Assembly (NCBI GenBank): GCA_963783505.1 | Contig: CAWAOP010000025.1 | Span: 62,001 to 126,000, forward strand | Direction of reading: 5' to 3' | DNA from: BOG-224 sp963783505 | GTDB taxonomy: Bacteria > Acidobacteriota > Terriglobia > Bryobacterales > Bryobacteraceae | Length of the DNA: 64,000 bases | Shown here: positions 7,638-19,356 of the stretch, piece by piece | Layout: the number at the start of each line of letters is the position of its first letter | Position numbering within the stretch: position 1 is the first letter of the stretch | Translations under genes and position numbers: made by a program | Notes under the pieces: model-generated | Database searches by the model: none | The model's input: the letters and a program-made list of their open reading frames with translations, nothing else | What the model was told of the DNA's origin: nothing

Positions 7638-10600
7638 ATGGGAATCAATATCGGACTGGACATCGGCGCCATTAGTCTCAAGCTGGCCGCTTTGGGCAAA
7701 CCCAAGGACCGTCCGGCGCTGGAGGCTCTCTGCGCCGAAAACCCGGCTTTCCGCCTTTCGGAGCTGAACGGCGCTCCGCTGGTCCTTTCCGACTACCGCC
7801 GGATCGCCGGAAGCCCCATTCAATCCGCCTACGACGTACTCCACGAGTTCTACCAGTCCATCCCCGAAGACCGCGTGGAAGGCATCCGCGTCACCGGGTC
7901 GGGCAGCCGCACCATCGCCAAGGTCTTGGGCCTCTATTTCGAGAACGAGTTCAAGGCCATCGCCCGGACTATGGGTGACGCTTTACCCGCAGGTCCGGAC
8001 GGTATTTGAGATCGGTGGCGAAAGCTCCAAGTACATCCGGCTGGATGGCTCCAGCATCGTCGATTACGACCGCTCCGGCGAGTGCGCCGCCGGTACAGGC
8101 TCCTTCCTCGACCAGCAGGCGTCGCGCATGCAGTACTCGGTGGAAGAGGTGGGCGACCTGGTCTGTGGAGCCAGTTGCGGGGCCCGCATCGCCGGCCGCT
8201 GCTCAGTGTTCGCCAAGAGCGACATGATCCACGCCCAACAGAAGGGGTATTCGCCGGCCGAGATTCTGCGCGGCCTGTGCGACGCAGTGGCGCGCAATTT
8301 CAAATCGTCCATTGTGAAGGGCCGGCCCGTGGAGGCGCCGGCGGCGCTGATCGGAGCCGTGTCGCAGAACGCCGGTGTGCTGGCGGCGCTCCGCGAGGCT
8401 TTTGCTCTGGCGGACGGCGGGCCTCTTCGTTCCGGAACACTACGCCTGGATCGGCGCAATTGGCGCGGCCATCCTGGAGGCGGAAGAGCCCCGCAAACGC
8501 TCCATTCTGGAAATTCACCGCCTGCAACAGCACGAGGCCGAAGAGCGAATCGACGAAGTCAAGCCGCTCTCCAGCGCGAATGTCATCCAACTTCGCGACC
8601 GGGTGACCGCGTACGTTCCGCCCGCCGGCGGAAGCCGGATTCCCGCGTTCCTGGGCCTCGATATCGGCTCGGTGTCCACGAACGTTGTGGTGATCGACGA
8701 ATCCGGAACCGTCATCCACGACGTTTATCTGCGCACCGCCGGCCGGCCTATCGAAGCCGTTCAGCAGGGTCTCGCGGAAGTGGAAGGCCGCTGGGGCGAC
8801 CGCCTGGAGATTCGCGGAGTCGGAACAACGGGCTCGGGGCGCGAGTTGATCGCCGAGTTCGTGGGCGCGGACGCCGTGAACGATGAGATTACGGCTCACA
8901 AAACCGGCGCCATACACGTCAGCAACACGCTCGGCGGCGAACCGGTGGACACGATCTTCGAAATCGGCGGCCAGGATTCCAAGTTCATCTCAATCGAAAA
9001 CGGAGTGGTGGTCGATTTCGCGATGAACGAGGCTTGCGCCGCGGGCACGGGCTCGTTTCTGGAGGAGCAAGCCGAGAAGCTGGGCATAAGCATAAAAGGT
9101 GAGTTCGCGAATCTGGCGCTCTCCGCGCCCGCGCCGACGCGGCTCGGCGAGCGCTGCACGGTGTTCATGGAGCGAGACGTTACCGGCTGGATGCACAAGG
9201 GCGAAACCGTTCCCAGCCTGGTGGCCGGTCTGTCCTACTCCATCGCGCTGAATTACCTGAACCGCGTCGTGCGCGGCCGCAAGATCGGCAAGGTGATTTA
9301 CTTCCAGGGCGGCACGGCTTATAACGACGCGGTCACCGCCGCGTTCGCCAGCGTCTGGGAAAGAAGATCACCGTGCCGCCGTACAACGGCGTAATGGGCG
9401 CCATCGGCATGGCGCTGATCGCGCGGCAGTGGTTCGATGCGACCAAGGCCAAGTCGAGATTCCGCGGCTGGGACCTGCGGCAACTGAATCTCTCGTCGCG
9501 CGACTTCGTCTGCAAGGCCTGCTCGAACCTGTGTGACATGAAAGAGTTCGTCATCGACGGGCAGAAGAGTTACTGGGGCGATAAGTGCTCCGATAAGTTC
9601 CGTAAGCCATCGGTAACTAGCCGCAAGCCAGTGATCGCCGACTTATTCGAGTACCGGGACAAGTTACTCGAAGCTTTGCCCGACGGCAAGGGCGGCAAGA
9701 TCCGCGTGGGCTTGCCGCGCGCCATGTCCACCTACGACCAGCTACCATTCTGGCGGACTTACTTCGCCGAACTAGGTATCGAGACCGTGCTTTCGCCGCC
9801 CACCGATCCGCGCATTTCGGCGGCGGGCATCGATATGGCCGTAGCGCAGCCCTGCTACCCGGTGCAAGTCGCGCATGGGCACGTATGGGCGTTGGTGGAA
9901 TCGGGCGTGGATTACGTCCTCATCCCGAACCTGGCGGACGCCGATACGGGCGAGAGTTGTGGGACGGCGCATTATTGCCCGTGGAACCAGACGCTTCCGT
10001 GGGTGCTGCGCTCCGCGCCGGCTCTTGAGCCGGCCACGACGAAGTTCCTGATTCCGACGCTGCATTTTCACCTGGGGCCGGCTCAGGTGAAGAAGGCGCT
10101 GGCCGAAACCATGCGGCGCATCGGCGCAAGCCAGCGAGCGAGCGACCGAGCCACCGACGCAGCCTACGCCGCGCAGCGCGAATTCCAACACAAGCTGCTG
10201 GAGGCGGGCCGCGCGGCCATGGCGATTCTGGATGATACCGGAGAGCCGGGCCTCGTGCTGGCGGGCCGGGCGTATAACCTTTACGACCGCGGCGTCAATT
10301 GCGACGTTCCGCGCAAGCTGCGGCGGCGGTATGGCGCCAATGTGATCCCGCTCGATTTCCTGGTGACCGGGCGCGAACAGTTGGACGGCGTCTATGCCAA
10401 CATGTTTTGGATCTCCGGCCGCAAGATTTTGGAAGCCGCGCGGGTAGCCTCTTCAAGGCCGAATCTGCACCTGGTATACATCACCAATTTCAAGTGCGGG
10501 CCCGATTCGTACATCAAGCACTTCGCGCGCGAAGCGGCCGGAGCGCCTCTGCTGGTGCTGCAATTCGACGGGCACGGCAACGACGCCGGCTACATGACGC

Positions 10601-10686
10601 GCTGCGAAGCTTATCTCGACAGCAAGGGAATTCTGCGGTGCTACGAATCGAAGGCGGAGCAGCCGATGACGGCGGCCGTCCAGTGA
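7638..10686 (+). CDS. 2-hydroxyacyl-CoA dehydratase activase-like ATPase (tandem BcrAD/BadFG plus DUF2229), frameshifted
   Basis: A giant protein of the CoA-dehydratase activase family. Two ASKHA ATPase domains of the BadF/BadG/BcrA/BcrD type come first: the first begins IGLDIGAIS and has FEIGGESSKYI and GECAAGTGSFLDQQ; the second begins LGLDIGSVSTNVV and has FEIGGQDSKFI and EACAAGTGSFLEEQ. The cysteine in each A-C-A-A-G-T-G loop is the family's [4Fe-4S] ligand between subunits. A DUF2229 region follows (CKACSNLCDMKEF, QPCYPVQVAHGHV, NFKCGPDSYI) up to 10686. Three single-base breaks, near 7972, 8422 and 9357, interrupt an otherwise complete protein. Family members activate radical dehydratases by ATP-driven electron transfer, but no dehydratase is beside it, so the physiological target is unknown. 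Confidence 0.85.
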
Positions 10687-10708
10687 TGCGGCGTCTTAGT
10701 GAGAGCGC

Positions 10709-10786
10709 AGTGGGGCAGGATGCCGTCCTGCCTCGGCGCGCGAAGCGCGCCTCCGGCGCGAAGGGCAGGACGGTATCCTGCCCCAC
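10709..10786. repeat. Long palindrome (family C) between the two activase genes
   Basis: A 78-base nearly perfect inverted repeat. The 24-base arms (10709-10732 and 10763-10786) match at 23 positions, begin with AGTGGGGCAGGAT and enclose a GC-rich inner hairpin. Shorter relatives with CCTGCCCCAC occur at 14851-14874, 50632-50720 and 59468-59493. It sits in the 107-base gap separating two genes whose products are one polypeptide in many other bacteria. Confidence 0.85.
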
Positions 10787-10793
10787 TTTACCC

Positions 10794-12041
10794 ATGACCC
10801 TCGAAGGCAAGCGCGTTTACATTCCGCCCATGGCCTACGGCAGCGCTCAGGCCTTCGCCGCCGCGTTCCGCGCCATCGGCCTCGACGCCGAACCGACGCC
10901 GCCATCGGACGAGCGCACGCGGGAACTCGGCGCGCGCCACACCTCGGGCGACGAGTGCTATCCCGCCAAAGTGACTGTCGGCGACTTCATGAAGCTGGTG
11001 GAGAAGCCGGACATCGATCACTCCGGAAGATCGCGCTCTTCATGCCCACCGCCGAAGGCCCGTGCCGTTTTGGTCAGTACGCGCCCTACCTGCGCCACGT
11101 GCTCGACACGAACGGATTTGAAGGCGTCCCGATTCTGTCTCCCACCAGCCGGAACGCGTACGACGGCTTAGGCTCGCTTTCCAAGCCCTTCGTGCGCACT
11201 GGCTGGCGCGCGCTGCTGTGCGCCGATCTGCTGCAAAAGATGTTGCTCATCTATCGGCCGTATGAGCAGCGGCGCGGAGATTCCGAAGCGGTCTACGAGG
11301 AAGCGCTGGGCGACTTGTGCCGGACCATCGAGTTCGACGACGGTCGATCCCGGGCCTCAGTTGTCGGCCCTGCGCGATTCCATGGTGCGCTGCCGCGACA
11401 TGTTCCGCAAGTTGAGCGATGGCGCCGGCGCGCCACGGCTGGGTTCCCGCCCGATGATCGGAATCGTCGGCGAGATCTTCTGCCGCCTGAACACCTTCTC
11501 CAACGAGAACCTCGTGCGCCGCCTGGAAGAGTACGGCGCCGAAACATGGATATCCGATCTCGTCGAGTGGATCTGGTACACCAACTCCGAGCACTTCCGC
11601 AAATTGAAGCTCGAAGGACGGATCTGGACTCTCGAAGCTCTCGGCGCGCTGGTCCGCAAGCGCGTGCAGAAGCGCGACGAACACGTGCTGGTGGAACCCT
11701 TTCACGAAGACTTCAAGGGCCGCGAAGAGCCCGACATCTACGAAGTTCTCGAATGCGCCAAGCCGTATCTCCCCCGCGAAGGCGCCTTCGGCGAAATGGT
11801 GCTGAATGTCGGCAAAGTGGTATACCTCGCGAAGAAAGGCGCCGCCGGCATCATCGACATCAGCCCCTTCACCTGCATGAACGGCATTGTCTGTGAAGCT
11901 ATTTATCCCCGGCTAAGCCGCGACTTAGGCGGCCTCCCCATCCGTAACTTCTACTTCGATGGCACTCAGTCCGACTTAGACCGCGACTTAGGCGTGTACA
12001 TGGAGTTGGCGGGAAGTTACCAGAAGAAACGTGGGGGGTGA
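10794..12041 (+). CDS. C-terminal part of CoA-dehydratase activase-like protein as a separate gene, frameshifted
   Basis: This encodes the portion that follows DUF2229 in the giant activase proteins: the block TSGDECYPAKVTVGDF, then MPTAEGPCRFGQYAPY, then GIVGEIFCRLNTFSNENLVRRLEE, and ending IIDISPFTCMNGIVCEAI. The conserved cysteines (ECYP, GPCRFG, FTCMNG) suggest a further iron-sulfur site. The frame breaks twice: near 11025 (GGAAGATC, where one more A gives GKIALFMP) and near 11345 (GGPQLSALRD resumes in another frame). The first is a homopolymer shortening typical of assembly error. The ATG at 10794 lies directly after the palindrome, with no clear ribosome binding site, so expression probably depends on the upstream gene. 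Confidence 0.82.
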
Positions 12042-12097
12042 CCCAGGTGGCCCCCAAATGCGCCAGGCCAACGTGAATCCTCGCGGCGTGCGGGACG

Positions 12098-13045
12098 CTA
12101 CCTACCCTCGATGCCCTGTGCTTTGCGTGAATCATACACGGCAGGATATTCCGATTCTGCGGGCTGCGGAGCCTCTACGCCGCCCGTTACCGGCCCGGCC
12201 GCTGGCCCGTCTGTCGCGAAAGTAATGTAGAAGTGGTGAGGGTCAATGCCGACCGACGGCGGCCGAGAGGGCTGAGGGCCGAGTTCTCGAGCTATACGGC
12301 GCTCCGTGGCGGCGCGGTTGGCGGCGTCAACCAACCGAAAGTCGATCCCACAGATGGCCGCCGCCTCAGCGACGACCTCTTCTGGAGGACTTGAAAGGAG
12401 ATCATCATGTTGGTAGTGCGTCCCTCGTTGGTAGTCTCGCAACGCCTCTTCAGAGAGAATCTCCCGAATCAAGCCTTCGAACTCTTCCTTTAGTCGAGTC
12501 GACGGGCGACCCCACTCACCTCCGGGCGCCTGAACCATGGTCGGAGGATTATCCACTCGGAACGGTCTCCGGCCGGCTTGGAGCAATCGAAGACGACGCT
12601 CCTGTTTATTGTAGAGCCAGAATTGCTCGACGATCATGCCAGTTCCGCCTGCCGGGTGGCGCTCGATGCTGAAGAGAAGCCACTCTGGACTAAGCCTGAA
12701 CAAAGGAAGCGGACGTCGATCAAGGTGGGGCAGTGTAAGCGACGGACTCCCTGTGAGGTGCTCGGGGACCTCCTGGGTGACCTCGTTTCTTGCGAACCGC
12801 GTCTTAAGAGCCCCAAGGGCATCTAAGCACCTTCTTCGTTCACACTCCCGAGCCTTTAGTTCAGCTAGGTGCCAGGGATCTCTGTACAAGTATTGGTGCG
12901 TAAGAAGCGTCTGGATCGCGTGTCGCCGCTCAGGTTCGGTCGCATTCCTCAGATGCGAATTGATGAGGCCCATCAGCAGCCTGTTCAGGCTGGAGTCAAG
13001 CGAAAGCCTAAAAGTACCGTCTGACCAGACAAACTCGTGCGACAT
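12098..13045 (-). CDS. Hypothetical protein, 315 residues
   Basis: I recognise no domain. The product is soluble, rich in Arg, Leu and Pro, without signal peptide or membrane helix. The N-terminal third is helical and basic (LKARECERRRCLDALGALKTRF), the middle holds FSIERHPAGGTGMIVEQFWLYNKQERRLRLL, which looks like a beta-rich core, and the last 60 residues are Pro-rich. The frame is long, on one strand, and its neighbours in the other frames look random, so it is a real gene. It lies convergent to the activase genes and next to the toxin-antitoxin island, which suggests an accessory region. Confidence 0.55.
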   Translation of the reverse strand: MSHEFVWSDGTFRLSLDSSLNRLLMGLINSHLRNATEPERRHAIQTLLTHQYLYRDPWHLAELKARECERRRCLDALGALKTRFARNEVTQEVPEHLTGSPSLTLPHLDRRPLPLFRLSPEWLLFSIERHPAGGTGMIVEQFWLYNKQERRLRLLQAGRRPFRVDNPPTMVQAPGGEWGRPSTRLKEEFEGLIREILSEEALRDYQRGTHYQHDDLLSSPPEEVVAEAAAICGIDFRLVDAANRAATERRIARELGPQPSRPPSVGIDPHHFYITFATDGPAAGPVTGGVEAPQPAESEYPAVYDSRKAQGIEGR

Positions 13046-13218
13046 ACCGCTCTTTAAGTCTACCGTTCTTTGGAGCCTGCCAGCGGGTTGATGGACGGTC
13101 GCATCTCAACCAGTCCCAACGAAAAGGCGACGCGCGCATTCCGGCGCGCGCTCTCGTGAATTCGCGTCTACGCAATGGCCCGAAAACGCACAATCACGGT
13201 GCTGGCGTGATTCGAGTT

Positions 13219-13437
13219 TCAGGCGGCGTGCTCGATCTCGACTACGCCTGCGAAGCTTGACGGCGGAGGGATGGGCAATCCCTCCTCGCGCATGCCGTCC
13301 AAATGAAACTCGATGGCTTCCTGTATGAGGTGTTCTACCTCGTCGCGTGAATCGCCAACGGAAATGACGCCAGGGAGGTCGGGAACGCACGTCCCCCAGG
13401 AGGTCGATCCCTTTTCGTAAATTACGGTGTAGCGCGT
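13219..13437 (-). CDS. hicB: HicB-like antitoxin with an apparent ACG start
   Basis: A 72-residue HicB/UPF0150 partial RNase-H-fold antitoxin. The body reads YTVIYEKGSTSWGTCVPDLPG followed by SVGDSRDEVEHLIQEAIEFH, the standard HicB pattern. There is no ATG or GTG at the expected place: the upstream HicA remnant ends in TAA, and the codon where ATG should be (as TAATG) reads ACG, 13437-13435, after a good GGAGGAG. Either ACG is used weakly, or the T-to-C change has silenced the gene. Too short and start-less to be picked by usual gene callers. The associated hicA is truncated. Confidence 0.65.
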   Translation of the reverse strand, partial: TRYTVIYEKGSTSWGTCVPDLPGVISVGDSRDEVEHLIQEAIEFHLDGMREEGLPIPPPSSFAGVVEIEHAA

Positions 13438-13517
13438 TACTCCTCCCCCATTCCCGCCAATCCGGCGCTGTGCAGAATCGCCCTTAGTGTTCCCAAAGGA
13501 ACACGTTTTCTATTGCC
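13437..13517 (-). pseudogene. hicA: 3' remnant of a HicA-type toxin gene
   Basis: About 26 codons in frame (GNRKRVPLGTLRAILHSAGL to stop) match the C-terminal end of HicA mRNA interferases, where the GTLRAILRQAGL helix is typical. The rest of hicA is missing: its place is taken by the 3' end of the PIN-domain gene, which overlaps the remnant by 8 bases. The stop overlaps the first base of the hicB start position, as in intact hicAB operons. Confidence 0.55.
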
Positions 13518-13923
13518 GCTGCAACCAATGCCTCTCGGCAAGGAACTGCGCGGCGCTCAAGATTCGGCATCCTCGAAACGGCGTGAGCCGAAGCAGTGCC
13601 CGATCTCCGGTGACGAGGTACTGCGCGCAAGCGGCGACAGCGCATTCAAGAACCCGGTTGTCATCCGGGTCGGTGCAGTCCTCGATCCGGTCGCCCGGCT
13701 CAGCCAACAGGCAGAGCCATTCCAGGCGTTTGCGCACCTCCGTTGCCATGTCATGGGAATACTCAAATCGGTCGCAAAGAACGCGGAATAGTTCATCCAG
13801 GAGCGGCTTCGACGTCCAAAGATCGAACTCGCGCTGCGCGGCGAGCAGAAAGACTTGCCGGGGAATTCCGCCGAACTCGAAGGCGGAGATGTAGATATTC
13901 GTGTCGAAGACGACGGCGGTCAC
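13510..13923 (-). CDS. PIN-domain toxin (COG1569 type)
   Basis: A 137-residue PIN-domain ribonuclease of the putative toxin family often paired with ribbon-helix-helix antitoxins. The metal-binding acidic residues are visible: Asp in VVFDTNIYISA, Glu in LLDELFRVL, Asp in DPDDNRVLECA and Asp in YLVTGDRALL. Its ATG overlaps the stop of the upstream antitoxin gene by 4 bases (ATGA), so the two are translationally coupled. Expected to cleave RNA when free of antitoxin. Its 3' end has replaced most of a hicA gene. Confidence 0.85.
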   Translation of the reverse strand: MTAVVFDTNIYISAFEFGGIPRQVFLLAAQREFDLWTSKPLLDELFRVLCDRFEYSHDMATEVRKRLEWLCLLAEPGDRIEDCTDPDDNRVLECAVAACAQYLVTGDRALLRLTPFRGCRILSAAQFLAERHWLQRQ

Positions 13924-14204
13924 TTGGCGCGGGCCTTGCGACTCATTTCCACTGGGTTGCGGCGCTGCCGCCGGGACTCGCGGACGATCCGAACCACGTC
14001 TCGATCGCCCCTGACGCCGATCCGCTTAGCATTCGCTTCTCCGTACGCGAACACGCCTTCCCAGGACTGCCGTTCGCGCTGGTAGACGCGAAAGGCCTCG
14101 CGCATTAATTCGCTCATCGTTCGGTTCTCGTGCCTGGCCATAGCTTCCGCGGCCTCCAGCATTGGAGCCGGAAGCGAAAACGAAATCACTCTGCTGTTTC
14201 CCAC
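13920..14204 (-). CDS. Ribbon-helix-helix antitoxin
   Basis: A 94-residue antitoxin with an N-terminal ribbon-helix-helix (CopG/Arc) DNA-binding domain: VISFSLPAPMLEAAEAMA then NRTMSELMREAFRVY. The C-terminal tail is basic and would wrap the PIN toxin. It begins with GTG, chosen because AAAGGAGG lies 8 bases upstream. It is first in a two-gene operon with the PIN toxin. The direct repeats just upstream are the probable autoregulatory site. Confidence 0.82.
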   Translation of the reverse strand: MGNSRVISFSLPAPMLEAAEAMARHENRTMSELMREAFRVYQRERQSWEGVFAYGEANAKRIGVRGDRDVVRIVRESRRQRRNPVEMSRKARAK

Positions 14205-14221
14205 GGCCGAAGCCTCCTTTC

Positions 14222-14250
14222 ATAATATATCATAACAGTTCATAACAGCG
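14222..14250 (-). promoter_or_regulatory. Operator/promoter of the RHH-PIN operon
   Basis: On the minus strand two direct copies of CTGTTATGA, 11 bases apart, are followed by TATATTATG and then the ribosome binding site. The AT-rich patch contrasts with its GC-rich surroundings. Closely spaced direct repeats overlapping a -10-like TATATT fit cooperative binding by the RHH antitoxin. Confidence 0.55.
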
Positions 14251-14424
14251 TTGGCCTCATCAGCCGCCCGCCTCTTCCCGCCCTCTTCAGGAAAAGGCGG
14301 CTAAATCGAATGGTTTCGCAAGGCGGCCGCTGGCCGGCAAGTTTCCACCTCCTTGAGTTCCATCTGACCTATCGAACTTTCCATCCTCGACGCCTTCAGC
14401 CCGTACGGACAGCCCAATCGGCCG

Positions 14425-14820
14425 TCACGCGTCCTGAACAATCGTCCCCTGGTGATACGCAATCTTCCACCCTTCGCTCGTCCGTCGCCAGATAGTCACT
14501 CGGCGCGTCAGGCGCGCTCTGTCTTGGAGCAGGGCATAAGTCAGTAAGTACACGTCATCCGCCAGCTTCCGACAGTGAAAGTCACTGGTTTCCCAGATGT
14601 CCTCATGGGGCGTGGAATTACGTTTTTCGAGTTCGTCCAACACGAACTGCCTTGAGTATCGCCTTCCGGATGCGCCCGTTTCCCAGAAGTCATCCGCCAT
14701 CATACCGTCGAAATCGGCGCGCGTTGCGCCCGGTTCCGGGCGATGGAAGATGGGTTCGCGGGCCGAAAGCTCGGCCAGTACGGCGAACAATTCCGGGTCG
14801 GTCGTCAGATCGGGTTCCAT
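14425..14820 (-). CDS. NTF2-like protein (DUF4440/SnoaL type)
   Basis: A 131-residue NTF2-fold protein: an N-terminal helix with EPIFHRPEPGATRADFDGMM, then strands ending RRVTIWRRTSEGWKIAYHQGT, the typical last two strands of DUF4440 domains. Such proteins are small enzymes or ligand-binding domains; no activity can be assigned. I chose ATG 14820 because GGAGG lies 5 bases upstream; the longer frame runs back through a palindromic repeat (14851-14874) that is not part of the gene. Confidence 0.75.
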   Translation of the reverse strand: MEPDLTTDPELFAVLAELSAREPIFHRPEPGATRADFDGMMADDFWETGASGRRYSRQFVLDELEKRNSTPHEDIWETSDFHCRKLADDVYLLTYALLQDRARLTRRVTIWRRTSEGWKIAYHQGTIVQDA

Positions 14821-14850
14821 CGGCGCCTCCGCGACCGCATCGAAAGACAT

Positions 14851-14874
14851 GGCAGGCGGAATCGCCTGCCCCAC
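14851..14874. repeat. Short palindrome, family C
   Basis: GGCAGGCG, loop, CGCCTGCC followed by CCAC. It shares the CCTGCCCCAC end with the long palindrome at 10709-10786 and lies just upstream of the NTF2-like gene. Confidence 0.55.
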
Positions 14875-14916
14875 CCGACTCCGCGAAGTTCGCTGCCTGG
14901 TGAAATCACGTGGCCT

Positions 14917-17160
14917 CTACTTCAGCGCGCCGGCCGCCGCTTGGATGGCGACCGCAGCCGCTTCCAGCGTGCCGGCCACGCGGACGATCTGCTCGCCGGC
15001 CTGCTGCCATTGTTTCTGTTCGATGCTCTCCCGGATGGCGGGCAGCGTCTTGACGCCGTAGCCGGTGTAGAAGCCCGGCGCGTAGATCTGGTTCTTGAAC
15101 CAATCGCGATTGGGAAGGCCGTCGGGGCGAATGAGCGAGCGCTCCACGGCGATGAGGCGCGCGTTGGCATCGCGCAGCGCCGGGGCTGACGGCACGCCGC
15201 CATTCTCCGTGGCGTGCGCGAACGCTTTTCCGTACGTCTCCGCGGCGCGCTGAAGGGCGGCCATGCCGTTGTCGAGCGGCGCGAAGTTCAGGAACGGCGG
15301 AACGGTTTCCTTCGCGGGCGGGTTCTGCGGACGCTTGGGGTCGTTGACCGCGGCGTACACGCCATCGTCGATTTCGCGGTTGCGCTCGATCGTCTGGTCG
15401 CGCTTCTCCTTGGCGAGTTTCTCGACCTCGTCTACGTAACGCCGCACGGTATCGGCCAGATCCCCAAACTCATACGGGAGTAAGTCCGCGTCCGCCAAGC
15501 GCATGACTGCTTCGCCTGCGGTCTGCGCCAGGGCGCGGCCGTATACGAAGTCCGTATCGGAAAAATGGGTGTACCAGTAGAAGTCGTCGTAGATGGAATG
15601 GTAGATGCCGCCTCCGTCCTCGCCTCCGTAGGCGAGGTTCAGAGAAGGTACGCCCAGATGGTCGATGAAGACGGTGTAGTCCGAGCCGGAACCCAGCGCG
15701 CCAATACGAAGGTCGGGCCTGGACCGAGCTTCATCGCGGGCTTGCTCCGCGGAATCCGCGATGGTCCGCGCCTGCATCCGGCTCCAGACCGTGCCTTTCG
15801 TTTCTGGATCGCCGATATCGTGCGCGACGCCGTTGATGAACTTCTCCAGCGAATGCGAGCCGGCGACGCTCAGAAAGCCGCGGCCGTTTCCGTCGGAGTT
15901 GATGTAGGCCGCGGCGTTGCGCGTCAGTTCCGCGGCGTGCGCTTCGCCCCATTCCGTGGAACCGAGCAGGCCCGGCTCCTCTCCGTCCCACACGCACAGA
16001 TAAATCGTCCGCTGCGGTTTCCATCCCTGCTTGAGCAGCGCCGCCAGGCCGCGCGCTTCTTCCATCAGCGCAACCGCGCCCGAGACCGGATCTTCCGCCC
16101 CGTTGACCCATGCGTCGTGATGGTTTCCGCGTATCACCCACTGGTCGGGATAGGTCGAGCCCGGAATGCGCGCCACCACGTCGTAAAGCGGCTTCAAATC
16201 CCAATTGAAGCTGACCTTCAAGCGAACCTTTGCCGGCCCAGGCCCTACGCGATACGTGATCGGCAGTGCCCCTCGCCACGCGTCGGGAGCCACGCGACCC
16301 TTCAGCGCGGCCAGCAGGGGCTGCGCATCGGCGTAGGAAATGGGAAGCACCGGGATCTTGGTCAGCGTCTTTACCTGATTGAGCGGAAGCCGCTGGGCAT
16401 CTTTCGTTGCGCCCACGCCGGGCGTCAACGGGTCCCCGGGATAGATGGGCATATCCATCACGCTGCCCCGCTGCACGCCGTCGGGCGGACGATAGGCGCC
16501 CTCGGGAAACGTCTCCCCTTCGCGGAAACCGTCGTCGCGCGGGTCGGAATAGATGAGGCACCCGACGGCCCCGTGCTCGGCGGCGACTTTCGGCTTGATG
16601 CCACGCCAGGAGCCGCCGTAGCGCGCGATCACAATCGCGCCTTTCACCGAAACGCCCAGCCGGTCGAGCGTTTCGTAATCCTCCGGCACGCCGTAGTTCA
16701 CGTAGACCAGCGGCGCGGTGACGTCTCCATCGATCGAATAAGCGTTGTATGTTGGCAGTTGCTCGCTTTGCTGCGACGAAGTCGGGTCCCCGGCCACTGG
16801 CGGCTCCTGCAGCTTGGCGGTGAAACGAGTGGGCTCCGTCATCTCTACGAGGCGCTCCTTGGGCGTCGGAAAGAGAACGTCGAACGTCTCGATGTTGGCG
16901 TCCAGGCCCCACTCTTTGAACTTCGAGAGGATCCACTCCGCGTTGTCTTTGTCGTAGGCCGAACCGACGTGGTGCGGCCGCGCGCTCAGCCGTTGCATGT
17001 ACGCGCGCAGATTGGCGGTATCGGGCGCCGCGCGAAACTTGGCCTCCCAATCGCGCTCGGCGAGCGACGAATCGGTCGAGTAACCGGCCAGCGGAACCGT
17101 CTGCGGGTAGGCCAGAGGCGAGCATACGCCCAAGAGGACAACGGCAACCAGTGATTTCAT
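14917..17160 (-). CDS. Exported M28 metallocarboxypeptidase (glutamate carboxypeptidase II-like)
   Basis: A 747-residue di-zinc peptidase of the PSMA/transferrin-receptor group. A signal peptide (MKSLVAVVLLGVCSPLAYP) directs export. A protease-associated domain lies at about 140-310 (VKGAIVIARYGGSWRGIK), the M28 catalytic domain follows and a helical dimerisation domain ends the protein. Zinc and catalytic residues are present: His and Asp in RGNHHDAWVNGAEDP, Glu-Glu in WDGEEPGLLGS, Asp in YINSDGNGRG and His in GIYHSIYDDF. It should remove C-terminal residues (Glu-type substrates in characterised members) in the periplasm. Start ATG 17160 is set by the signal peptide; the frame continues upstream without one. 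Divergent from the GH3 gene, with about 100 bases between. Confidence 0.9.
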   Translation of the reverse strand: MKSLVAVVLLGVCSPLAYPQTVPLAGYSTDSSLAERDWEAKFRAAPDTANLRAYMQRLSARPHHVGSAYDKDNAEWILSKFKEWGLDANIETFDVLFPTPKERLVEMTEPTRFTAKLQEPPVAGDPTSSQQSEQLPTYNAYSIDGDVTAPLVYVNYGVPEDYETLDRLGVSVKGAIVIARYGGSWRGIKPKVAAEHGAVGCLIYSDPRDDGFREGETFPEGAYRPPDGVQRGSVMDMPIYPGDPLTPGVGATKDAQRLPLNQVKTLTKIPVLPISYADAQPLLAALKGRVAPDAWRGALPITYRVGPGPAKVRLKVSFNWDLKPLYDVVARIPGSTYPDQWVIRGNHHDAWVNGAEDPVSGAVALMEEARGLAALLKQGWKPQRTIYLCVWDGEEPGLLGSTEWGEAHAAELTRNAAAYINSDGNGRGFLSVAGSHSLEKFINGVAHDIGDPETKGTVWSRMQARTIADSAEQARDEARSRPDLRIGALGSGSDYTVFIDHLGVPSLNLAYGGEDGGGIYHSIYDDFYWYTHFSDTDFVYGRALAQTAGEAVMRLADADLLPYEFGDLADTVRRYVDEVEKLAKEKRDQTIERNREIDDGVYAAVNDPKRPQNPPAKETVPPFLNFAPLDNGMAALQRAAETYGKAFAHATENGGVPSAPALRDANARLIAVERSLIRPDGLPNRDWFKNQIYAPGFYTGYGVKTLPAIRESIEQKQWQQAGEQIVRVAGTLEAAAVAIQAAAGALK

Positions 17161-17263
17161 AGCGTGACCATTGTAGTACGCCGTCCGGGCGCCGCCGTCT
17201 GAAACCCGACGCATCGCGCCACGCACGGTGGGATAATCGCCATTCTGAAAGGAGTCGATTCCA

Positions 17264-19105
<1,842 letters not shown>

Positions 19106-19356
19106 CACGGCTTTGGCAGACGAACCAAACGGACCCGGATGTCGGAATTCAGGCCGGGCCGGGGGTAACCTTTGCCTTCCGGCAGTCGTATTATCCATGA
19201 GATACTAAACGTTCTGAAACGCTCGCCACTGGTGTGGCCGCCGGAACGCGTAACGGGCAACCTGCTGAAAATAAGAGCCCTTCTCGCTTTCTGAACGGTC
19301 CCCGGCGCTCGAACAGGATGTCCCGGCCCGGTGAGCGCGCTCAGAAGGAGATATTT

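Noticed and set aside
15565..17154. 529-codon plus-strand frame opposite the M28 gene
   Set aside because: Arg/Val/Gly-rich shadow of a high-GC gene; the opposite strand has all the M28 motifs.
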